Assembly: GCF_000429705.1 (NCBI RefSeq)
Contig: NZ_KE386941.1
Span: 124,001-188,000 of the forward strand
From: Alteribacter aurantiacus DSM 18675
GTDB lineage: Bacteria; Bacillota; Bacilli; Bacillales; Salisediminibacteriaceae
Direction of reading: 5' to 3'
DNA length: 64,000 bases
A program made the position numbers and the translations under genes. Every line of letters begins with the position of its first letter. The stretch's first letter is position 1. The notes under the pieces were generated by a model. It was given only the letters and a program-made list of their open reading frames with translations, was not told the DNA's origin and made no database searches. Positions 42,070 through 51,455 of the stretch are shown in pieces.

Positions 42070-42543
42070 ATGAAACATAAAGTCGCTTTACTTGCTTTTT
42101 TAATTGTCATATTAGGTGTGACTGTGTTTTCCACAGTTGATCAGGTGACGGGTGGAGAAGGTGAAGTATACACGTCGTTTACGTTTCAAGGAGAGTCTGA
42201 ATCATGGAAAGTGGATGGTTCCTTTGTAAGAGGAGAAGAGGGCGTTAACCATGCAAGAGATGTTCTTCGCTTCAGCTATAAAGAAGGAAGGATGCCTCAA
42301 AATGTGAGGGTCTCCATCATGACGCCTGAAAAGGATTGGTACGCGGGGCCTGCTCAGGAAGTGCTCGTTTTTGATGGACAAGCATTTCATGATGAGGGAA
42401 TGAACCTAACACCATCCAATCGAGGAATCACCGCTGTTATCGATTGGGACGGGGAGCATGAAATTGTCCAATTGAGATATGTATCGGGAGGCGGCCCAGC
42501 AGAAAAAAATGAACGATTAACAGTGAACGCCGAGTTACAATAA
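42070..42543 (+). CDS. Hypothetical exported or anchored protein
   Basis: A 157-residue protein with an N-terminal hydrophobic segment (residues 5-22; signal anchor or signal peptide without a clear Ala-x-Ala site) and a beta-rich extracellular part: YTSFTFQGESESWKVDGSFV, then NVRVSIMTPEKDWYAGP, and a GGGPAEKNE loop before the last strand. I do not recognise the family; the shape suggests a small beta-sandwich at the cell surface. The ribosome site AAAAAGGAGGGG is strong. A terminator shared with the convergent gene follows. Confidence 0.65.
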   Translation: MKHKVALLAFLIVILGVTVFSTVDQVTGGEGEVYTSFTFQGESESWKVDGSFVRGEEGVNHARDVLRFSYKEGRMPQNVRVSIMTPEKDWYAGPAQEVLVFDGQAFHDEGMNLTPSNRGITAVIDWDGEHEIVQLRYVSGGGPAEKNERLTVNAELQ

Positions 42544-42549
42544 TAATAA

Positions 42550-42592
42550 AAGCTAGGCTCCAGTTTAGGAGAGCCTAGCTTCATTTTTTTTA
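42550..42592. terminator. Bidirectional terminator
   Basis: AAGCTAGGCTC (42550-42560) pairs perfectly with GAGCCTAGCTT (42571-42581), with CATTTTTTTT on the plus side. It serves two convergent genes. Confidence 0.85.
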
Positions 42593-44125
42593 TACGAAAA
42601 GTGACAAGATAATTCCTGCAAGACCAATCAACGCCATCACGTATACCGGCTTTACAGGCATTTCGCCACCGTTCTCCATTGCTTTACCGAACATGAAGAA
42701 CACAAGCGGGTGTACCAAGAACGGCATAGAGAAAATAAACGGAATGAGTGTCGCGGCTTCAGAGCCGAACATTCCTTCTTGAATGGCTGCAAACAAGCCA
42801 AAGTGGGAAATGGCAGACGCTTGAGCCATTGCACCGTAATCCATGGACAGAGAACTCATGCCAAGGAAGGCGAGACCACCGAATACGGCACACAATTGCC
42901 AACCGAAAGAGAACTGCATAAGCGCCGTTACTTCTTTTCGGTCTTCGTTGTTTGACTTACGTAAGTTGATTAACGAGAGGATCGTTAACCCGATACCAAC
43001 GGCAACAATAATCAAAGCAGGTCCCATCCAAAGACTTCCACGTTCTGCACTAACAGCGAGAACGGAGAAGACGAATACGTGTCCGAAGAACGGAATGTTA
43101 ATCATAATCGGAGCACGAGACGCTGCCGTTTTACCAAAGTCGCCGGCAGTACACGCACCAGTCAAACCGGAGTGAGACAACGCACCAGCCATACCTGGCG
43201 CTAAGTTACGAGCATTTGCTGTTTTGGCAAAGAACATTATCAATGCAATACCACCGAACATCCATAGAAGCTGTCCGAAGAATCCGTACACAAGAACAGC
43301 ATTTACTCCAGGAATGGCGAAAGCATCACTGATTCGTGATCCTCCAATCAAGAAGTTCGCCGCAAGAACGACCGGAATACCGGCAAAAAGTAATGAACGT
43401 AACGTTGGACCAAATGTCCACTGATAAAAGACAGCCCCAAGTCCTGCCGCAATCATCATGGCAAAGAAAATCTGAGGAAGGGCAATAATTGGCGCTACCG
43501 CTTGAGCCACGTAGTAAGACCCCATTAGGATCCCAATGATCGCTACGATTTCAAATACACCTTTTCGTAGGTATTGGTGCTTGTCCGTGATTTTTGCTTT
43601 GTTATCAATCAGGATCACCGCACCAACAAGACCAATCCATGCCACTAATGGATAATAAGACGCGAGCATGTCTTCTGATCCTGTTCCAAGGATGATATGC
43701 ATAAGTCCTTGAATTCCGAACAAAAGGAAGAAGGCACGGAGGATAAAGAACAGTTGCGTTCTGCTAGTCCCAAGAATTACTTCTTCGTCGGACGGGACGA
43801 CCATGTCATCTGATTCAAGCGATTTTTTGCCAAGAATCTTACGTAGCTCTTGACCACCAACGAAAAACGAAACGGTCAAGGCAATGATTGTCGTTTTTGC
43901 CATCAGGTCAATAAACGGGAAGTTTTCAAGACCAGGAGTGGACACGCCGCTCGACTCGAGCAAGAAGCCCATGGCAAGTCCAAAAATAACGATGATAAGG
44001 ATCGGTGAATATCTTGTTCCTGCTACAACGGTTCTGGAAATAAGAACGATCGGAATCAGGAATAACAAGATGATCCAAAACTGATTTAACAGCTGAACAT
44101 TTGTAATTTGATCAACAATTTCCAT
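42590..44125 (-). CDS. Polytopic membrane protein, possible GltS-like carrier
   Basis: A 511-residue integral membrane protein with about 12-13 hydrophobic segments and a short cytoplasmic loop near residues 95-125 (GKKSLESDDMVVPSDEE). The segment AGALSHSGLTGACTAGDFGK, rich in Gly, Ser and Thr between membrane helices, looks like the discontinuous helix of a sodium-coupled carrier such as GltS-type glutamate symporters, but I cannot place it in a family with confidence. The ribosome site AAAGGGG precedes ATG 44125. It is monocistronic. Confidence 0.7.
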   Translation of the reverse strand: MEIVDQITNVQLLNQFWIILLFLIPIVLISRTVVAGTRYSPILIIVIFGLAMGFLLESSGVSTPGLENFPFIDLMAKTTIIALTVSFFVGGQELRKILGKKSLESDDMVVPSDEEVILGTSRTQLFFILRAFFLLFGIQGLMHIILGTGSEDMLASYYPLVAWIGLVGAVILIDNKAKITDKHQYLRKGVFEIVAIIGILMGSYYVAQAVAPIIALPQIFFAMMIAAGLGAVFYQWTFGPTLRSLLFAGIPVVLAANFLIGGSRISDAFAIPGVNAVLVYGFFGQLLWMFGGIALIMFFAKTANARNLAPGMAGALSHSGLTGACTAGDFGKTAASRAPIMINIPFFGHVFVFSVLAVSAERGSLWMGPALIIVAVGIGLTILSLINLRKSNNEDRKEVTALMQFSFGWQLCAVFGGLAFLGMSSLSMDYGAMAQASAISHFGLFAAIQEGMFGSEAATLIPFIFSMPFLVHPLVFFMFGKAMENGGEMPVKPVYVMALIGLAGIILSLFV

Positions 44126-44359
44126 ATGAATCCCCTTTATGCTTGTTAATTATAATTTGTATACACAAGGTACTATGATACATGAAAGTGAAAATGATCA
44201 CAATGACAAATCTCTATTTTATTAAAATGTTCATTTTTACTTTATTTTATTGATGCGAAAGGATTTTTTCGGACAAGTTGCAAGGAATCGTCATCATTTC
44301 ATCATCCTTCTGCCCATTCCTTCATAAACATTACTAACAGGCTATGGGAGGGAATAAAC

Positions 44360-45793
44360 ATGACCAGTCATGATCGCGATAGAGAGCTGATGAGGGCCAT
44401 CGATGAGATTACGGAAATCGCTGATGGGTTCGGGCTTGATTACTACCCGATGAGGTATGAAATCTGTCCGGCGGATATCATTTATACATTTGGAGCATAC
44501 GGAATGCCAACTCGTTTTTCCCATTGGAGTTTCGGAAAACAATTTCACAAAATGAAACTTCAGTACGACCTCGGGTTAAGTAAAATCTATGAACTCGTCA
44601 TCAACTCCGATCCGTGTTACGCGTTTTTACTCGATACAAACACGTTGATTCAAAACAAGCTGATTGTTGCCCACGTGCTGGCACATTGTGATTTCTTTAA
44701 AAACAATGTCCGCTTCTCCAACACAAGAAGAGACATGGTCGAGAGCATGACATCTACTGCTGAAAGAGTATCTCACTATGAGATGGTACACGGTAGGGAA
44801 GAAGTAGAGAAATTCCTCGACGCTGTTCTGGCTATCCAGGAACACATCGATCCGAGTCTCGTAAGACCAAAGCTGTCATGGTCAAAAGAAGACATCTGGC
44901 TCGATGAAGAAGACGATGATCCAAAAGCAAGCCCATATGATGATTTGTGGATTCTCGAAAACGCGGATAAAGTGAAGCCAAATCGACGTGATTTGGTGAA
45001 AAAGAAAAAGAAGCTCCCGCCCCAACCGGAAAAAGACATCCTTCTCTTCATCGAAGAATATAGCCGCGAGCTTGAAGAATGGCAGCGAGACATTCTCACT
45101 ATGATGCGTGAAGAAATGCTCTATTTCTGGCCGCAGCTTGAAACAAAAATCATGAACGAAGGCTGGGCGAGCTTTTGGCACCAACGCATTATCAGAGAAA
45201 TGGATCTTACAGAAGACGAAGCGATCGAGTACGCCAAGCTAAACGCGGGTGTTGTTCAACCGTCCAAAACGCAAATTAACCCTTATTATCTTGGGATTAA
45301 AATCTTTGAAGACATCGAAGAGCGGTATGATAATCCGACTGAGGACATGATTAAGCGCCAGGGTGTGAAACCAGGCAGCGGCCGTGAGAAGATGTTCGAG
45401 GTTCGGGAGATTGAATCGGATATTTCGTTTATCCGAAACTATTTAACAAAAGAACTGGCCTCGCGCGAGGATATGTATCTGTTTCAGAAGAAAGGTCGTG
45501 ACTATAAGATCGTAGATAAACAGTGGGAAGCTGTAAGGGATCAGCTTATCTCAAGCCGTGTGAATGGAGGGTTTCCTTATCTTCAGGTTACAGATGGAGA
45601 TTATTTGAAGAACGGTGAGCTTTACATTTCTCATGCATATGAAGATATTGAGCTGGATACGAAATACTTGGAGAAAACACTCCCTTACCTCCATCAACTT
45701 TGGGGACGTCCTGTTCATATGGAGACGGTGCTCGGTGATCGGCAAATTGTCTTTACGTATGACGGGAAGAAGATTCATAAGAGGTATTTGTAG
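44360..45793 (+). CDS. spoVR: SpoVR-family protein
   Basis: SpoVR is needed for normal spore cortex formation in Bacillus subtilis; its biochemical role is unclear. The 477-residue sequence shows the very conserved N-terminal region (DYYPMRYEICPADIIYTFGA and the HVLAHCDFFKNNVRF block) and the YLTKELASREDMYLF segment. It is closely similar to the B. subtilis protein as I remember it. The ribosome site GGGAGGG precedes ATG 44360. It is monocistronic. Its presence supports a spore-forming host, though SpoVR also occurs in non-sporulating bacteria together with YeaH and PrkA, which are not seen here. Confidence 0.95.
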   Translation: MTSHDRDRELMRAIDEITEIADGFGLDYYPMRYEICPADIIYTFGAYGMPTRFSHWSFGKQFHKMKLQYDLGLSKIYELVINSDPCYAFLLDTNTLIQNKLIVAHVLAHCDFFKNNVRFSNTRRDMVESMTSTAERVSHYEMVHGREEVEKFLDAVLAIQEHIDPSLVRPKLSWSKEDIWLDEEDDDPKASPYDDLWILENADKVKPNRRDLVKKKKKLPPQPEKDILLFIEEYSRELEEWQRDILTMMREEMLYFWPQLETKIMNEGWASFWHQRIIREMDLTEDEAIEYAKLNAGVVQPSKTQINPYYLGIKIFEDIEERYDNPTEDMIKRQGVKPGSGREKMFEVREIESDISFIRNYLTKELASREDMYLFQKKGRDYKIVDKQWEAVRDQLISSRVNGGFPYLQVTDGDYLKNGELYISHAYEDIELDTKYLEKTLPYLHQLWGRPVHMETVLGDRQIVFTYDGKKIHKRYL

Positions 45794-45817
45794 TATCAAA
45801 ATAGATTCCACATTTTT

Positions 45818-45858
45818 AAGACGCATGAACTTCTTTCAAGTTCGTGCGTCTATTTTTG
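45818..45858 (+). terminator. Terminator of spoVR
   Basis: AGACGCATGAACTT pairs with AAGTTCGTGCGTCT around CTTTC, followed by ATTTTTGG. Confidence 0.85.
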
Positions 45859-45944
45859 GATCCAACATTTCAGTGATCGATATGTTTTTTAAAAAGGAAA
45901 ATAAGCGAATGTATTGAACAATATGAAAGGGAGGGGATTTTAAT

Positions 45945-46460
45945 ATGACCGTAAATGTGAAGGTGTGTACCCATAAAGATTTACATAAGCTCCAAGAAAT
46001 CAGTCATGAAACATTTTATGAGACATTTAAAGATCAGAATACGCCCGAAATGATGAGTGCCTATTTAGAAAAGGCTTTTAACTTGAATCAAGTCGAAAAA
46101 GAATTATTAAATGCCTCTTCGCATTTCTACTTTGTTTACTTTAATCAAGAAGTCGCTGGATATTTAAAAGTAAATACGGATGAAGCTCAATCTGAAGATA
46201 TGGGTGAGGAATCCCTTGAGATTGAAAGGATTTATATTAAGAGTGAATTTCAAAAACATGGATTAGGTAAGTACCTCCTTCATAAAGCCATTGAAATGGC
46301 GAAGGAACGAAACAAAAAGAGCGTCTGGTTAGGCGTGTGGGAAAAGAATGAGAATGCCATTGTGTTTTACAACAAAATGGGGTTTTTTAATACAGGGTCT
46401 CACTCGTTTTATATGGGTGAAGAAGAACAAACAGATTTCATTATGGTCAAGACACTATAA
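45945..46460 (+). CDS. paiA: Spermidine/spermine N-acetyltransferase PaiA
   Basis: GNAT enzyme that acetylates spermidine and spermine and so lowers polyamine toxicity. The 171-residue sequence closely follows Bacillus PaiA: TFYETFKDQNTPEMMSAYLE near residue 26, LEIERIYIKSEFQKHGLGKY with the acetyl-CoA loop QKHGLG, LGVWEKNENAIVFYNKMGF, and FYMGEEEQTD near the end. The ribosome site GGGAGGGG precedes ATG 45945. The partner paiB is not adjacent. It opens an AT-richer accessory block. Confidence 0.93.
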   Translation: MTVNVKVCTHKDLHKLQEISHETFYETFKDQNTPEMMSAYLEKAFNLNQVEKELLNASSHFYFVYFNQEVAGYLKVNTDEAQSEDMGEESLEIERIYIKSEFQKHGLGKYLLHKAIEMAKERNKKSVWLGVWEKNENAIVFYNKMGFFNTGSHSFYMGEEEQTDFIMVKTL

Positions 46461-46513
46461 CTACATTTCTATATACAGAAATGCTATCTCGTATTGCAAA
46501 GGAAGTAGATGGT

Positions 46514-46912
46514 TTGAGAGATCGAGGAGCAGTTGTCATCATTGAGAATAAAAAAGTCGGACTGATAAAAAGGGAAAGAGAAGGTTCGACTTACTACGTT
46601 TTCCCCGGCGGTGGTGTGGAAGAAGGAGAAACGCCTGACCAAACTGCAAGGAGAGAAGCTTTTGAGGAATTGGGGGTGATCGTTAAAATTAAACGTTTGT
46701 TCACCACTTTTGAACATGACGGCATCCAATACTATTATTTGGCTGAACGTCTTGATGGGACGTTTGGTAGCGGGAGCGGTGACGAATACGTGGATCGAAG
46801 TAGAGACAGAGGGTCATATACGCCAGTATGGGTGGGAATAGAGAGGTTGTCCACTATTGACCTTAGACCACGACAAGTTGGATTAAAAGTCCAAAGTTCA
46901 GTCGTTAACTGA
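46514..46912 (+). CDS. Nudix hydrolase
   Basis: A small Nudix pyrophosphohydrolase (132 residues) acting on a nucleoside diphosphate-X compound that cannot be named. The full Nudix box, GGVEEGETPDQTARREAFEE followed by LGV, is at about residues 35-57 and has the metal-binding REAFEE core. A TTG at 46514 is taken as start because AAAGGAAG lies 8 bases upstream and the product then begins right at the first Nudix strand; an ATG at 46481 has no ribosome site. It follows paiA closely and may be cotranscribed with it. Confidence 0.88.
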   Translation: MRDRGAVVIIENKKVGLIKREREGSTYYVFPGGGVEEGETPDQTARREAFEELGVIVKIKRLFTTFEHDGIQYYYLAERLDGTFGSGSGDEYVDRSRDRGSYTPVWVGIERLSTIDLRPRQVGLKVQSSVVN

Positions 46913-46952
46913 TCAGTGAGCATTAGTAAAAGGAGGTTCTTCCAATGTGATG

Positions 46953-46987
46953 TAATCCCTAATTTAAGAGAGAAAAACTTAGGGATG
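46953..46987. promoter_or_regulatory. Inverted repeat before the MFS gene
   Basis: ATCCCTAA pairs with TTAGGGAT around a 17-base AT-rich loop. The 3' arm leads into the ribosome site of the MFS gene, so it could hide that site or be an operator. Confidence 0.45.
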
Positions 46988-46994
46988 TGAGGAC

Positions 46995-48224
46995 ATGAAT
47001 CTATTTAAACAACGTAACTTTCAAGTCATGTGGGTAGGGCAGTTAGCAACGATCTTTGGGAACCGTTTCAGTGAAATTGCAATTCCTCTGATTGTATTGC
47101 AATTAACAGGATCTCCTTGGCATGCGGCTCTCGTGGTTGTATGTTCACAGGTGGCCCCACTCGTGCTTTCACTACCTGTAAGTAACTGGATCGAAAATAA
47201 AAAGAAAAGAAATGTTGCACTATTTGCTGAGGCTGTTAGTTTTATGACCATGAGTGCCTTGGTCGTTTTGGTGTTTTTGGATATGCTTACAATTTGGACA
47301 CTGGCAGGGAGTCTTCTCGTATTAGGAGCGGCGGGTTTGTTTTTCAGAATTTCTTTTGGGGTGATGGTTCCTGGTGTGGTTGGTCGTCAGAACTTAATGA
47401 AAGCACACAACAGCTTTGAAGGAGCGGATGCAGTTAGCACGTTAATCGGGCCTTTTCTTGCAGGGGCTGTACTCACTTTTTATGGTATTGGGGCAGTACT
47501 TAGTGTGGATGCGTTTACTTATCTGGTTTCCTTTTTGGGTATTTTGCTTCTAAGCTATAAGGAACCTGTCAAAAAGAAACAGACGAATAAGAGTGAGAGG
47601 AAAACGAATGGTACCTCTATAAAAAATATAACCTATCTTTTTAAAAACGAGTATCAAAGATTTATTTCGTTTAATCATGGAAAACTAAACTTTACCACTA
47701 CAGCTGTAACACTTACGGTGATCATTTATACCAGTCAAACTCTTGGTTTGAGTGAATGGCAAACCGGACTTGTTTTATCCGCAGCTGGAGCAGGAAACTT
47801 GGTAGGCGTATTTCTATTACAGAGAGTAAGCTTTGTTCAGTGGCGGTACCTGTTCGGGATCCTTATGGGCGTCTCTGGAGCGGGCATTGTGTTTTTATTA
47901 TCAACGGAAACGCTCCCGTTTCTCATGCTCGGGATGTTTTTATTTGATGGCGCATTATCTATGGCATTTGTAGTTAATGGTTCAGCAAGGCAGGCGGTTA
48001 CACCTGACCATTATCTCGCCCGAATTGGAGGCGGTGGAATCCTTATCGCAGGACTAGTTGCAATTATGGGAAACCTTTTTGCCGGCGGTATTTCCGAATG
48101 GATTGGTCCTCAAATAGCACTGGGACTATGCGCACTTCTCCTTTTTGTAGGAAGTATCAGGTCTCTTCGTTTTAGAAAGGGCAATGTATCTGTGAGAGAG
48201 TTGAAGCCTATGGACTTTGTATAA
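46995..48224 (+). CDS. MFS efflux transporter
   Basis: Major facilitator superfamily protein, 409 residues with about 12 membrane segments, of the MFS_3/EntS-like group of drug or siderophore exporters. The start MNLFKQRNFQVMWVGQLATI is typical, as is the first cytoplasmic loop SNWIENKKKRN (variant of GxxxDRxxRR). A basic cytoplasmic loop lies at about residues 195-230. Ribosome site GTGAGG, weak. The substrate is unknown. A terminator follows. Confidence 0.88.
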   Translation: MNLFKQRNFQVMWVGQLATIFGNRFSEIAIPLIVLQLTGSPWHAALVVVCSQVAPLVLSLPVSNWIENKKKRNVALFAEAVSFMTMSALVVLVFLDMLTIWTLAGSLLVLGAAGLFFRISFGVMVPGVVGRQNLMKAHNSFEGADAVSTLIGPFLAGAVLTFYGIGAVLSVDAFTYLVSFLGILLLSYKEPVKKKQTNKSERKTNGTSIKNITYLFKNEYQRFISFNHGKLNFTTTAVTLTVIIYTSQTLGLSEWQTGLVLSAAGAGNLVGVFLLQRVSFVQWRYLFGILMGVSGAGIVFLLSTETLPFLMLGMFLFDGALSMAFVVNGSARQAVTPDHYLARIGGGGILIAGLVAIMGNLFAGGISEWIGPQIALGLCALLLFVGSIRSLRFRKGNVSVRELKPMDFV

Positions 48225-48304
48225 TACTGGAACTTTTGTGAAAAAAGAGTTAACAGTTCTATAGATTGAAGTAAAAGTGCGTTTCTAAATAAACCTTAAT
48301 ACAT

Positions 48305-48342
48305 AAAACGGATGAAACAAATGTGAGTTCATCCGTTTTATT
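48305..48342 (+). terminator. Terminator after the MFS gene
   Basis: AAAACGGATGAA pairs perfectly with TTCATCCGTTTT around 11 bases, followed by ATTAAT. Confidence 0.75.
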
Positions 48343-48454
48343 AATATCGATTAAGGAAGAAGTAGATTTAGGTAATATTAACCATTTTAAAGAGTTTATG
48401 TGATAACATGGTGTTAGTTTAAATATTCAGTAAAAAAGAAAGGTTGTGTATTGG

Positions 48455-49819
48455 ATGTCTCAATCAAACTATCCGTGGTACTTTACTTATTGGTTTATTG
48501 CATTACTAATCATCCCTGGAGTAATTACCATTGTAGGTCCAATTATCGGCGCGGTATTATTGGTAATTCGTATTGTAAAAGACAGAAAACACTATGAGAA
48601 AGAAACAAGCAACCTAAAAGTTGAACTCGAGAGGATTAGAAAGGAAACAGGATATGAAGACTTAGAAATGATGAAAGAAAGGATTAAAGCAGCTAAAGAA
48701 GAACATAAAGATACACAGGCTAAAGTAAGTAGATTAGAAGAAGAGTCGAAAGAAATTACTAGTGTTATTAAACGATTAGACGATGAATATGATGAGCAAG
48801 AAATTGGTTTTTTCGTCGCTAAGTATCACTTGCCTTCTTCTGAGGTTTACAAAGAAAGGATTAAAGATATAAGAGAGCAGCAGAAAGCATTAGTAAAAGG
48901 AAAAGAGGCTGTAATACATGCAGGTACAGAGTATCCAAAGAAAGTGATTTCCATGGTAGAGAAATTAGCATTGCGCTCTTTTAATAAAGAATGTGATCTT
49001 GAAATGAGTAAAGTTACAGGTGGAAATGCTAAAGCCGTGGAAGCTCGCTTGAAAAAGAGTCGTGAGCAAATCAATAAAATATGTGAACCTGCAGGTGTTA
49101 GCATTCATCCTAAATTCTTAAACAGTAAACTTGAGGAATTATTTTTGCAAGTAGAGTATGCACAAAAGATAGAGGAAGAAAAAGAAGAACAGCGAGAGAT
49201 TCGAGAGCGGATGCGAGAAGAAGAAAAAGTTGGACGGGAAATAGAAAAGATAAAGCAGAAAATCCAGAAAGAACAAGATCATTTTGAACAAGCTAAAAAA
49301 GCTTATGAAGACCAACTGGCTACAGCAACTGGAGAAACAAGGGAAGCTATTCTAGCTAAAATTCAAGAGACAAATATACTATTGGAAAAAACAAAGGCAG
49401 AAAAAGAAGATGTAGAATTACGTGAAAAAAATGCACGAGCAGGGTATGTTTATATCATCTCCAATATCGGTTCCCTTGGTGAAGAAGTCTATAAAATTGG
49501 AATGACCAGAAGGCTTGAGCCTATGGATCGGATTTCAGAATTAAGTAATGCTTCTGTACCTTTTAACTTTGATGTCCACGCTATGATATTCAGTGAAGAT
49601 GCACCGGGGCTAGAAGCAAAACTGCATGAGACCTTTAAAGATCAACGTGTCAATAAAGTAAACCTTCGAAAAGAACATTTCAAGGTGACCTTAGGAGATA
49701 TTGAAAAAGAAATCCGTGATAATCACAATGATACTATTACTTTTACAAAGACTGCTGACGCAATAGAGTATCGTCAGACTCTGGTCTTGAATGAAAAAGT
49801 GGAAGAAAAAGTGAGCTGA
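48455..49819 (+). CDS. Membrane-anchored DUF4041 / GIY-YIG-like protein
   Basis: A 454-residue protein of unusual build: an N-terminal membrane segment (about 12-38), long coiled coil (about 45-110), a DUF4041 domain (about 115-235), a second charged coiled coil (240-325), and a C-terminal GIY-YIG-like domain of the MUG113/T5orf172 type starting GYVYIISN (330-337) with YKIGMTRR (346-353). That fold cuts DNA in other proteins. ATG 48455 is preferred to GTG 48446, because AGAAAGG lies about 11 bases upstream of it. Base use is AT-richer than in the surrounding core genes, which suggests transfer. A defence or phage-related role is possible but unproven. Confidence 0.82.
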   Translation: MSQSNYPWYFTYWFIALLIIPGVITIVGPIIGAVLLVIRIVKDRKHYEKETSNLKVELERIRKETGYEDLEMMKERIKAAKEEHKDTQAKVSRLEEESKEITSVIKRLDDEYDEQEIGFFVAKYHLPSSEVYKERIKDIREQQKALVKGKEAVIHAGTEYPKKVISMVEKLALRSFNKECDLEMSKVTGGNAKAVEARLKKSREQINKICEPAGVSIHPKFLNSKLEELFLQVEYAQKIEEEKEEQREIRERMREEEKVGREIEKIKQKIQKEQDHFEQAKKAYEDQLATATGETREAILAKIQETNILLEKTKAEKEDVELREKNARAGYVYIISNIGSLGEEVYKIGMTRRLEPMDRISELSNASVPFNFDVHAMIFSEDAPGLEAKLHETFKDQRVNKVNLRKEHFKVTLGDIEKEIRDNHNDTITFTKTADAIEYRQTLVLNEKVEEKVS

Positions 49820-49822
49820 TGT

Positions 49823-49862
49823 AAACAGGTGCTATCAACAGAGTTGATAGCACCTGTTTACT
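49823..49862 (+). terminator. Terminator of the DUF4041 gene
   Basis: A 17-base perfect stem, AAACAGGTGCTATCAAC with GTTGATAGCACCTGTTT, has a 3-base loop. Confidence 0.8.
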
Positions 49863-49911
49863 AAATTATCCGTAATATATGAAATGCTGCTTTTAAGAAA
49901 GTGAGGTCAAC

Positions 49912-50397
49912 ATGACTATCATTTTTATCACAGGTCTATCAGGGGTAGGGAAGACCAGTGTGTTAGAGCGCTTAAAGAAAGATGGTTACAACGTCATCGA
50001 TACAGATTATGGCTACATAACGATCAAGAATACCGGTGGTGTTGAAGAAAGAGTTTGGGATGAAGATAAGATTAAGAGGTTGCTAAATAGCAGTAAAGAG
50101 GAGAACTTGTTTTTATCTGGATGCTACTCAAATCAAGGGAAATTCTATTCCTATTTTGAACACGTTGTTCTTTTGAAGGCCGACTTGAATGTGATGCTAG
50201 AAAGGATCAACAAGCGGAGGTCTCATGATTACGGAAAAAGTGAAGAGGAAAGATCAGAGATAATGGATAGTTATGAGCATGTCTTACCGTTACTGGAAAC
50301 AAGGTCAGATGTCATTATTGATACTACTCATTCTGACATTGAAACGGTTTGTAACCGTCTTAAAGAGTTAGTAAGTGGGGATTTGAGAAATGCGTGA
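49912..50397 (+). CDS. P-loop kinase-like protein
   Basis: A 161-residue P-loop protein with Walker A GLSGVGKTSVLERL (residues 8-21), an acidic Walker B-like strand (DVIIDTT) and a mobile lid ERINKRRSHDYGKSEEER. This is the plan of small-molecule or nucleotide kinases of the shikimate/gluconate kinase-like group. The substrate is unknown. The ribosome site AGTGAGG precedes ATG 49912. It is followed 30 bases later by a GNAT gene and may form an operon with it. Confidence 0.82.
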   Translation: MTIIFITGLSGVGKTSVLERLKKDGYNVIDTDYGYITIKNTGGVEERVWDEDKIKRLLNSSKEENLFLSGCYSNQGKFYSYFEHVVLLKADLNVMLERINKRRSHDYGKSEEERSEIMDSYEHVLPLLETRSDVIIDTTHSDIETVCNRLKELVSGDLRNA

Positions 50398-50427
50398 AAT
50401 CCTGTTGGCACGAAAGGGAGTGAGGCG

Positions 50428-50976
50428 TTGATTTATGACAAAAGCCAGAATACGTTAACAACGGACAGGCTATTGCTTAGACCATTTAATAGATTGGATG
50501 CAACGAGGGTAACGAAGCATTGTAATAATTATAGGATTTATAGACATACGTTGTACCTTCCTTATCCTTATTTAAAAGAACATGCTTTAACATGGATAGA
50601 CACTCATCAAAATAACTTTAAATTAGATAAATCCTATGAGTATGCCGTCACTCTTAAGAAAGATGGAGACTTGGTTGGTGCTATTGCGTTAACGAACAAT
50701 CAAGCGTTCCATCACGGAGAGCTTGCCTATTGGATCGGTGAAGAGTATTGGGGACAGGGATATGCAACAGAGGCTGCACAAGGAATAGTGGATTTTGCTT
50801 TTAGAGAAAAAGAGTATCACAAGGTTTTTGCCCGCTGCTTCCAATCAAATCCCGGTTCAGAAAAAGTACTGAAGAAAGTAGGCATGAAAAAAGAAGGTGT
50901 GTTGAAGGATCATGTGTTTAAAGAAGGTCAATATGAAAGCCTCATTTATTATGGGTTAGTAAAAGGAGAGATATAG
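50428..50976 (+). CDS. GNAT acetyltransferase (RimJ/RimL type)
   Basis: A 182-residue N-acetyltransferase of the RimJ/RimL group. The typical opening is TDRLLLRPFNRLDA; the acetyl-CoA site is in YWIGEEYWGQGYATEA (Gln-Gly-x-Ala/Gly loop), and the end has NPGSEKVLKKVGMKKEG. The TTG at 50428 is the likely start, with AAAGGGAGTG just upstream. The target, a protein N-terminus or small amine, is unknown. It lies in the AT-rich accessory block. Confidence 0.9.
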   Translation: MIYDKSQNTLTTDRLLLRPFNRLDATRVTKHCNNYRIYRHTLYLPYPYLKEHALTWIDTHQNNFKLDKSYEYAVTLKKDGDLVGAIALTNNQAFHHGELAYWIGEEYWGQGYATEAAQGIVDFAFREKEYHKVFARCFQSNPGSEKVLKKVGMKKEGVLKDHVFKEGQYESLIYYGLVKGEI

Positions 50977-51013
50977 AAGTAAGGAGATCTAAAATGGTGA
51001 GGGGAAAATTTGA

Positions 51014-51364
51014 ATGAGGATAAAAAAAGTTGTAATCATAGTCATGTTCTTCATTGTTGCATCATATAGTGTATATTGGGCTTTCTTCGACTGGAGTAGA
51101 TTCAAACAGGAACTAATTGCTGAATCTACTTCACCGGACGGCACGTATACCATTAATGCTTATCTAAATAATGAACACGCAACGGCGCCTTTTACTGTCC
51201 TTGGGGAATTGGTTTTTAACAATGAGAAAAAGCGTTCAAAAAAGATCTATTGGGATAAAACAGATCGAGGTCAAATTGAGTGGATGGATAACACCACTGT
51301 TGTGATAAATGGGGTAAAGATCCATTTGCCTGATGAAACGTATGATTTTAGAGAGGTACAGTGA
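51014..51364 (+). CDS. DUF5412-like membrane-anchored protein
   Basis: A 116-residue protein with one N-terminal membrane segment (about 5-27) and an extracellular beta domain: ESTSPDGTYTINAYLNN near residue 37, GELVFNN near 64, and IYWDKTDRGQIEWMDNTTVV before the C-terminal INGVKIHLP. This pattern matches the DUF5412 family; function is unknown. The ribosome site GGTGAGGGG lies a little far upstream of ATG 51014. It follows the GNAT gene after 37 bases. Confidence 0.72.
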   Translation: MRIKKVVIIVMFFIVASYSVYWAFFDWSRFKQELIAESTSPDGTYTINAYLNNEHATAPFTVLGELVFNNEKKRSKKIYWDKTDRGQIEWMDNTTVVINGVKIHLPDETYDFREVQ

Positions 51365-51455
51365 CTTTTAAATACGAGAGTATTAATTAGAGATTTTATA
51401 TGTGCGGAAAACCGGAAATGAAGTAGTTAAGGAAGTGAAAGGAGAAGATGCTACT

